A stretch of DNA of 64,000 nucleotides from Alnus glutinosa (lineage: Eukaryota > Streptophyta > Magnoliopsida > Fagales > Betulaceae). Each line of letters opens with the position of its first letter. Position 1 is the first letter of the stretch. The position numbers and the translations under genes are program-made. Under the pieces are notes generated by a model. It was not told where the DNA came from and searched no databases. It was given only the letters and a program-made list of their open reading frames with translations. The stretch covers positions 34,264,620-34,328,619 of the forward strand of contig NC_084887.1 of assembly GCF_958979055.1 (NCBI RefSeq), read 5' to 3'. Below are positions 58,297-64,000 of this stretch, piece after piece.

Positions 58297-60480
58297 TCTA
58301 AAGACAAATGTCAATTTAATTGTTTGAATTAGAAAAATTTTGTTGCACCTAATTTGGAAGAAACTAGTAACTCTTTTGCAAAGAGAATCTAAGGATAAAG
58401 TTGAAATTTTAGGGGAAATAATTAAGTTAGGTCTTCTCCAACTAGCAAAAGGCAGCAGACAAGTTGGGATGTCTTAACTTTCTATGCATGCAAGGTGTTC
58501 CTTACCATGCCTGTTACCTCCCCCCCCACTTTGTTTTTTTAAATGGATTTTCTCCGCAGGACTATTAATTATTTTTATTGATATTCAACTTTATAAACGT
58601 GAGCGACAGTAAATGGATGATGGATCACAAGTCATCATGCACTGCAAAAAGTTTGAATCTTATCTTTAAATTCATCCCCTTTAATTTTAATGACATAGAA
58701 AATACCGGAAAGAGTTTAACAAGAATGTGATCAATGGTTCACTTTCCTGTCCATGCCATTAATTCTTGTATTTTTCTAGTTATAATAAATCCATGGCATT
58801 AATTCTTGCAGTAAAATTATAATGGGCAAAAGTTTGGACGCTAGGTTTGAATGGGATTATGATTTTCTACAATTTTAAAGAAATTCAAAATTCTCAAATC
58901 ATGTGAATTCAAGCCGTTTTTTACATTGAATGACGTGAAAAATGCTATATATTAAAGATATGACATGTTATCAAGGCAACGAAAAAAAAAAAAAAAAATC
59001 ATGTCAAAAGGTTTTTTCTTCAGTTTTGAAGAGACGCTTCTTTTTTACTAAACATAAAAATATACTCAATTCTCATTAGTAACATGTTACATTTTTAATA
59101 TGTAGCATTTTTCATGTCATTCGATGCATTAAATGACCTAATTTCACATAATTTAATAATCTCAAATTTTTTTGAAATTATAGGTAATCCTTATCCATTT
59201 GAATGGGTCACATGGCATGGAAGCATTCAAATGGGTCACTTCAACTTTTATTCCTGTCTTCGGAAGCATTCCTAGTGCTTCTGCCCCTTTTTTTCTTTCT
59301 TTCTTTCTTTTTGAACTTTACTTTCAAAAATCAGGAGTTAGCTAGTTGTGAAGTTGTTTATACATAGCCAGGGTCAGGGTGCAACCAATAATCTCTAAGC
59401 GAGTCGCTATAAATGATTCATTCTACTTTCCTATTGCAGGGAATGTTTTTTTATGAAATGATAATGCTACTCTTCACGTCTACTTATTACACACATTTCA
59501 TATCGGTTGATATAACGTCTTTTAAATTACTTTTCTTTTGTTCTTTTTTTAAGTAACTAACATGAAAAACTACTTAAAACATGTCACGGTGATAAAATAT
59601 GTACAAGTAAACAGTTGGGGCTCATAACTTGTGCTTCAAGTTGCCAACCTGCACCATCAGAATGATTTTAAATGTTTGCTTACATGAGAAGTCCCAACCA
59701 GATAGGTTTCTAAGCCAGGAATAAGGAGTATGCATCACCATGGTCAGAAATATTCTATATTTTTTCTACCTTGAACAATCTTCACTGAATATCTCTTCGT
59801 TAACTGATGAAATTCAGCCACAAATAAAGGAAAGAATACGAGCAGACTTCCCTCTATGCATACGGCAAAGAGATAGAACAGAAGGAGTAGGATTAATGTA
59901 GGAAGGAGATAAGGCAAGAGAGGCTTAATGGCATCACGTGCATTGGGTCCCAAAAACAGCTCATGTCACCATAACTTGGTGGCCAAACTTTGTTTATAAT
60001 GACAAAAAAAAAAATTTCTATGTGAATGTCTTTCAATGACTTTAGAGGCATGAAGTCAAATAGTTACGTAGCTATATGGTCTAATGTAGTTAAATTCGCA
60101 TATGTGAAAAAATAACCAAGACTTAAAAGGTTGCTTGGGTTGATTTTGCTCCACTTAATGGAGATATGAACATATAAAGGATTACAGAAGGAAAAGAAGA
60201 AAAGAATGCAACAAGTAGGGAAGAAAGGAAAATTCTAGATCAGCTTTCCACCTTTTTGGTGCTGGATGCTTGGATTCTTTGGGAATGAAAAGGAAAGGTG
60301 CTTGGCACAATCCAACACTATCTTCCAAGTTGTGGGCCTACAAGAACTTTTCTATAAACAAAGCAGCCACCAAACCATTTCCCTTCGACCTATGCATTCA
60401 CATCCGGCCTGTGCCTGTCGGAATGTAAATGTGAATGAAAATATAGTTGTATCTGATTTGTTACTTTAATCTTAAAATTG
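55909..60480. other. Long AT-rich intergenic region
   Basis: No gene is supported over 4.5 kb. Contents: poly(A) runs at 56392-56403, 57710-57744 and 58983-58998; a CA/TA microsatellite at 58249-58294; and weakly inverted phrases (ctcaattgtaatgttatttc and tgcaatatacctc near 57470-57545, against gaggg-atatttgtag near 58020) that may be ends of a degraded MITE. Frames of 60-80 codons are no more than chance. Confidence 0.5.
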
Positions 60481-60516
60481 GTGAGTTAGTGCAATAGTAA
60501 GCACCGCACTAACTCA

Positions 60517-60559
<43 letters not shown>
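60481..60559 (+). repeat. Perfect 12-bp hairpin followed by about 42 A residues
   Basis: gtgagttagtgc (60481-60492) and gcactaactcac (60506-60517) are perfect reverse complements around a 13-base loop, directly followed by poly(A) at 60518-60559. The arrangement resembles the 3' end of a retroposed RNA. No body of a known element is recognisable upstream. Confidence 0.7.
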
Positions 60560-60566
<7 letters not shown>

Positions 60567-61460
60567 GCTTGATAAGATATCGTGCACGTGACTTTGGAAT
60601 GTAGGTGTTTTGAAAAATAAAGAATATTTAAATGAAATAGTGAAAGTGCATAGCTAAAATAGAGAAAGATGTGTGTTTTGGAAAATTTGGTAGTTAAAAT
60701 ATAAAAATGTAATTTTTTAACTAAAATGAAAAAAAAAAAAAAATAAATAAATTGTTGAGCTAGATGTGAATGTTCAAACCTATAATTTTTATACAACTTA
60801 TTGACACATGTCAATAGATAATTGGGAGATGTTAAGTTTTTTTTAAGCGGATAATGTGGTTCTAATCCCGTTAAGTTGTAAAATGATTATAGGTGTAGTA
60901 GCATTAATCTATTTTAATATCCTTCTAATGAAAGAAATGTGCAGTATGCAGGGCTGGAGCCACATAGGGACTGTTTAAGAAGGCAATCTTAAAATGTCCT
61001 CGGTCGCAAATCAAGTTCGACTGAGTTAAAAATGCACCCAAAATACCTCTGAGAAAAAAGTATAAAAGCACAAGAAGTTCGATTTGCATTCAATTCCCAA
61101 ATTTATTTAAGTACATCTGGGATTTTGGTACACATTGTTCTGGCACTCACTAATTCATATAGAAGTATGTACATGAACAAAGCAAACCATCTTGCAAAAC
61201 AGAAGGCACCTACATACTAACTCATGAAATCAGCTCCTATGGCTAAACTAAAAGTGGCTATCTTCTCCTAAAGAGGAGATGGCGGGATAATCCCCCTCTG
61301 CTCTTCTCGGTTGGATTCGTTTCTGATTCTGAGAAATGAGGATGGCGAACTCAAAATGATCCAACGGTTGATGGCAATTTGAATAGACCAGCAGAACATC
61401 GCCACATTGCCAATCTGTATGCACCATCATGAACTGACTACAAAATTATAAGTTACCAAT
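60560..61460. other. AT-rich spacer and CDF 3' UTR
   Basis: Positions 60560-60950 are AT-rich without genes. From about 61080 to 61460 composition becomes less AT-rich; this is probably the 3' UTR of the minus-strand DOF gene. Confidence 0.45.
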
Positions 61461-62768
61461 TCATGAGCTCTCATGGAAGTTGAGTGACCTCGACAACGCT
61501 GCCGGATTGGCTTGCAAGACTGGTGAGGTTTCAGCCATGTTATTCTTTTCAACATTCTTTGATTGGAATGCCTTAAATAGCTCTCCCCCACTATTCGAGT
61601 CAGCCTTGTCATTCTTAATCCCCAGTGTTTCCCATATAGAGCTTCTTGCAGCTTCTCCTGGGTCATCAATCCTCAATGTCTTTGGAATCCAAAGGCATCT
61701 CTCAGCATTGTTTTCCTTTGGTGGTTCTTCAACGCCAAAGTTGCTTGATTTGAGAACGTTCTCATCTCTCGAGTGTTTCCCCAAGGTTGGAGAGTTAGGA
61801 CCAGAGCTTGGGGCCATATGGTTAGGAGATGCTGGCTGAGGAAGCCATGGGATGCTCCAAGTGCCTGGTACAGTACAACCCCAATAAGCCGGGGCAGGGT
61901 AGAACGGCATAGGAAAGCCTGGAGGGCAGAAACCAGGCGGTGATATGGGGGAGCCCCACTGAGCTGAATTCCATGGATAAGGCCAAGGAGCCCCAGGAAA
62001 ACATGGAAGTTGAGGCGGGAAGCCTTGACAATTCCTCATCACTTGCTCTTGTGATGCAGTTATGCCTGGATCATCATTTGAATTTGAAGTTACGACTGAA
62101 GCTCCAATTGAACGATCATCCCCATTTTCTTCACCTCCACAAGAAACCGGGATCCTTGGCTCTTCAGGATTATGAAATCCATTTCGAGTGCAGCTCCGCA
62201 CTGTTTTATCAGCAAGGTTCAACACAGAAGCCATTGATTCACAAAGGGGTGCATCCGAGCCAAATGTGAGAACAGTGCCGTTAGCTTTCAATGATGGATG
62301 ATGGACTCCATTTGGAAGATCAGTTTGAGCATTCTGGAGAGCTTCAGAGACAGTTATGTGACGGTAGTGAGAAGCAGAATTCTTGTTCTTGCGACGACCA
62401 GCACCCACAGGTACATTCCTCATTGTCCCGCCTGCTGTCCAGTATCTCTGGCAGTTCTTGCAGAAATGCCGAGGTTGGTTGACATTGTAATTATTGTAGT
62501 AACAGAACTTGGTGTCCATGCTATTACAGCGGGGGCATGGAAGTATCTTGTCTGGTTTCTTCAGAGGTTTTTCATGTGAATTACTAGACTCACTCTGTTC
62601 TTCTTCGGGCCTTGAAGGTTTTAATCTGCCACGATCCTTCTCAGCAGTGGGTGTTTTAGGGTTCTCACTTATTCCTGAGGTTGCATCTGGTTTTGTTGAC
62701 TCTTCTGAAGGCACAGGTGGGCCTCCATCTCTCTGTTTATTCTGAGTTGGTTTTTCTCCCAATGCGTC
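61461..62768 (-). CDS. CDF: Cycling DOF factor (CDF) transcription factor, main exon; 5' exon outside the window
   Basis: The exon starts after an AG acceptor at 62770-62769 and opens with DALGEKPTQ; it encodes 435 residues to a TGA at 61463-61461. CDF genes have a short first exon encoding the TOPLESS-binding N-terminus; I find none up to 64000, so it lies further right. The leucine codon that opens the frame's LGEK should not be taken as a start. The DOF zinc finger has [20 protein letters not shown] and [14 protein letters not shown], that is C-X2-C-X21-C-X2-C at about residues 78-106 of this exon. Downstream is a Pro/Trp-rich middle ([17 protein letters not shown]). The CDF-specific C-terminal blocks [30 protein letters not shown] and ELFKAFQSK follow. 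In Arabidopsis these C-terminal motifs mediate FKF1/GIGANTEA-dependent turnover, and CDFs repress CONSTANS and FT. The number (CDF1/2/3) cannot be fixed. Confidence 0.92.
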   Translation of the reverse strand, partial: DALGEKPTQNKQRDGGPPVPSEESTKPDATSGISENPKTPTAEKDRGRLKPSRPEEEQSESSNSHEKPLKKPDKILPCPRCNSMDTKFCYYNNYNVNQPRHFCKNCQRYWTAGGTMRNVPVGAGRRKNKNSASHYRHITVSEALQNAQTDLPNGVHHPSLKANGTVLTFGSDAPLCESMASVLNLADKTVRSCTRNGFHNPEEPRIPVSCGGEENGDDRSIGASVVTSNSNDDPGITASQEQVMRNCQGFPPQLPCFPGAPWPYPWNSAQWGSPISPPGFCPPGFPMPFYPAPAYWGCTVPGTWSIPWLPQPASPNHMAPSSGPNSPTLGKHSRDENVLKSSNFGVEEPPKENNAERCLWIPKTLRIDDPGEAARSSIWETLGIKNDKADSNSGGELFKAFQSKNVEKNNMAETSPVLQANPAALSRSLNFHESS

Positions 62769-64000
62769 CTGAATTGATCAAAATTTCCAATGAGAACAGC
62801 AAGTTTCAAAGATAAATGGATAGCATAAATATAAATATGACCATTGCAACCAGAACCATTTTCAGGGAACTTGATAAAAATCACAGAAAATGACTAAATT
62901 TCTCTTAAATCTTTTGGGTATTTGCAATGTTGTTAACCAATTCAACAAGAAACCCAAACCATACTAATTACCAGAGACATGTTGAATTGACTGACAAAAT
63001 CACATGCTACTAAAAGAAAAAGGGTCATTTTAGAACCAAAGTATTATACCTCTTTGAAGCACTTATGAAAAGATTAAACTAATCTCATTACCCAACAAGG
63101 GCTCAATCCTCCGGGGTCATAAATATCTAGAGGTTAAGATTCAAGCATTCCTAAGCTTAATTTATTGCCAAGGTACCTATGAAAAGACATGGCCACCCAA
63201 TCTTCTGTAACAGACTGGTTCTGGAACCATTGCCATAAGATTCAAATTTCTCTCTCCGAGTAAGAAGAATAAGCAGCAAACTTGGTATAAAAACTTTCTA
63301 TAAGATACTATGGCAAGTATATTCATAGTCTCACTAGGAACAAAGTAAATAATTGTAACACCAGGTACAAAAAAGCCACCTAAGGAGTAACTGAACCAAG
63401 TTATTAGTAAGGCAATGCTAAAAGTACACATAAACACCGATATGCAATAGCCAAGAAAATCATTTCAAGAAAAAAAAAATCAATTCCAGACTGCAAGGGT
63501 AAAAAACTAGATTCTCCTTGATCTTAGAATTAGGAAACTCCTCTCAGACCTCAAAGATGTCAATTGGAGACGGCGTTTTTCACATACAAAAGTTAATCAG
63601 AGAAAATGATAGCAACTAAAAAAATTGTATAGTCTTTAACTTTATATTGCTAAAAGAGAAATTAAGAAGTAAAAAAAATCCAAGGTCTTTTGTTTTGCCA
63701 AAGGTAATCTAACCCCTCGGCTGCCAAAAATCTAGTTGCAAAACAATTTTTCTCGGACAGAAGAAGTAAAAGCATAAATGAAATCTCGTAAGAAGCCAAA
63801 ATCCAGCTACTAAAAATGACCAAAGATCACATGTAGTTCAGCAGAAAATTGAAAGCCACTTGCTTGATTATGCTAATCTTTGATTATTTACATATACTAG
63901 ACCAGAAAGAACCAAACCAATCAAAAAAACCATCCAAAAGAAGTTAGAACATGTTCAAAATCTCAACTTTGAATACTGAAGCAAACATCAAACTAAACCC
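62769..64000 (-). other. CDF first intron (partial)
   Basis: From the acceptor at 62769-62770 to the window end I find no exon encoding the expected KLFGxTIPL-type start. The sequence is AT-rich without recognisable elements, consistent with the interior of a long first intron or, near 64000, a 5' flank. Confidence 0.5.

Noticed and set aside
61461..62762. CDF protein starting at the LGEK codon 62762
   Set aside because: The codon there is TTG, and a splice acceptor lies six bases upstream of it (62770-62769). CDF proteins start in a separate upstream exon.

Overview
This is nuclear DNA of a flowering plant, most likely a eudicot. The evidence is spliced plant genes (an alpha-expansin, a cycling DOF factor, a CML-type calmodulin-like protein, mitochondrial COQ5, a plant PTB-type splicing regulator), AT-rich intergenic DNA with many microsatellites, and a dense layer of plant transposons (L1-type LINEs, a CACTA element, LTR retrotransposon remnants, MITEs). 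I cannot name the species from sequence alone. All intron-exon structures were assembled by hand from splice signals, reading-frame continuity and remembered family sequences.

Layout. 1-5123: 3' two thirds of a polypyrimidine-tract-binding protein gene (+), with LINE debris in its introns. 5124-7460: intergenic, with an inverted-repeat element and the COQ5 leader. 7462-17543: complete COQ5 gene (+), eight coding exons; intron 3 holds an antisense LINE remnant, and the 4.7-kb intron 5 holds an old antisense LINE into which a younger sense LINE with an open 900-residue reverse transcriptase frame has jumped. 17544-20834: AT-rich intergenic DNA. 20835-32113: an essentially complete 11.3-kb CACTA transposon with CACTA termini, a 3-bp ATA duplication, subterminal repeat arrays, a TNP2-type transposase gene and a second En/Spm-type gene; both genes carry one in-frame stop. 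34362-34827: a Mutator-type MITE with an exact 9-bp duplication. 36974-37954: complete alpha-expansin gene (+), which lacks an 8-residue loop. 40417-46640: retrotransposon graveyard with two nested groups. 47151-47717: intronless EF-hand gene (-). 49160-54430: LINE, LTR and MITE remnants and a diverged direct repeat. 55253-55747: a three-exon gene (-) for a 79-residue secreted peptide precursor, whose exons are all too short for ordinary ORF finding. 61461-62768: main exon of a cycling DOF factor (-), whose first exon lies beyond the window.

The host genes are not an operon or pathway cluster; they are independent plant genes. COQ5 acts in mitochondrial ubiquinone synthesis, PTB in splicing control, expansin in wall loosening, the CML in calcium signalling, the DOF factor in clock and photoperiod transcription, and the small peptide probably in extracellular signalling. 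The best candidates for something undescribed are the small tyrosine-containing peptide precursor, the expansin with the shortened loop, a possible poison exon behind a CU-repeat in the PTB gene itself, and the layered transposon insertions, including an apparent tail-only LINE insertion.
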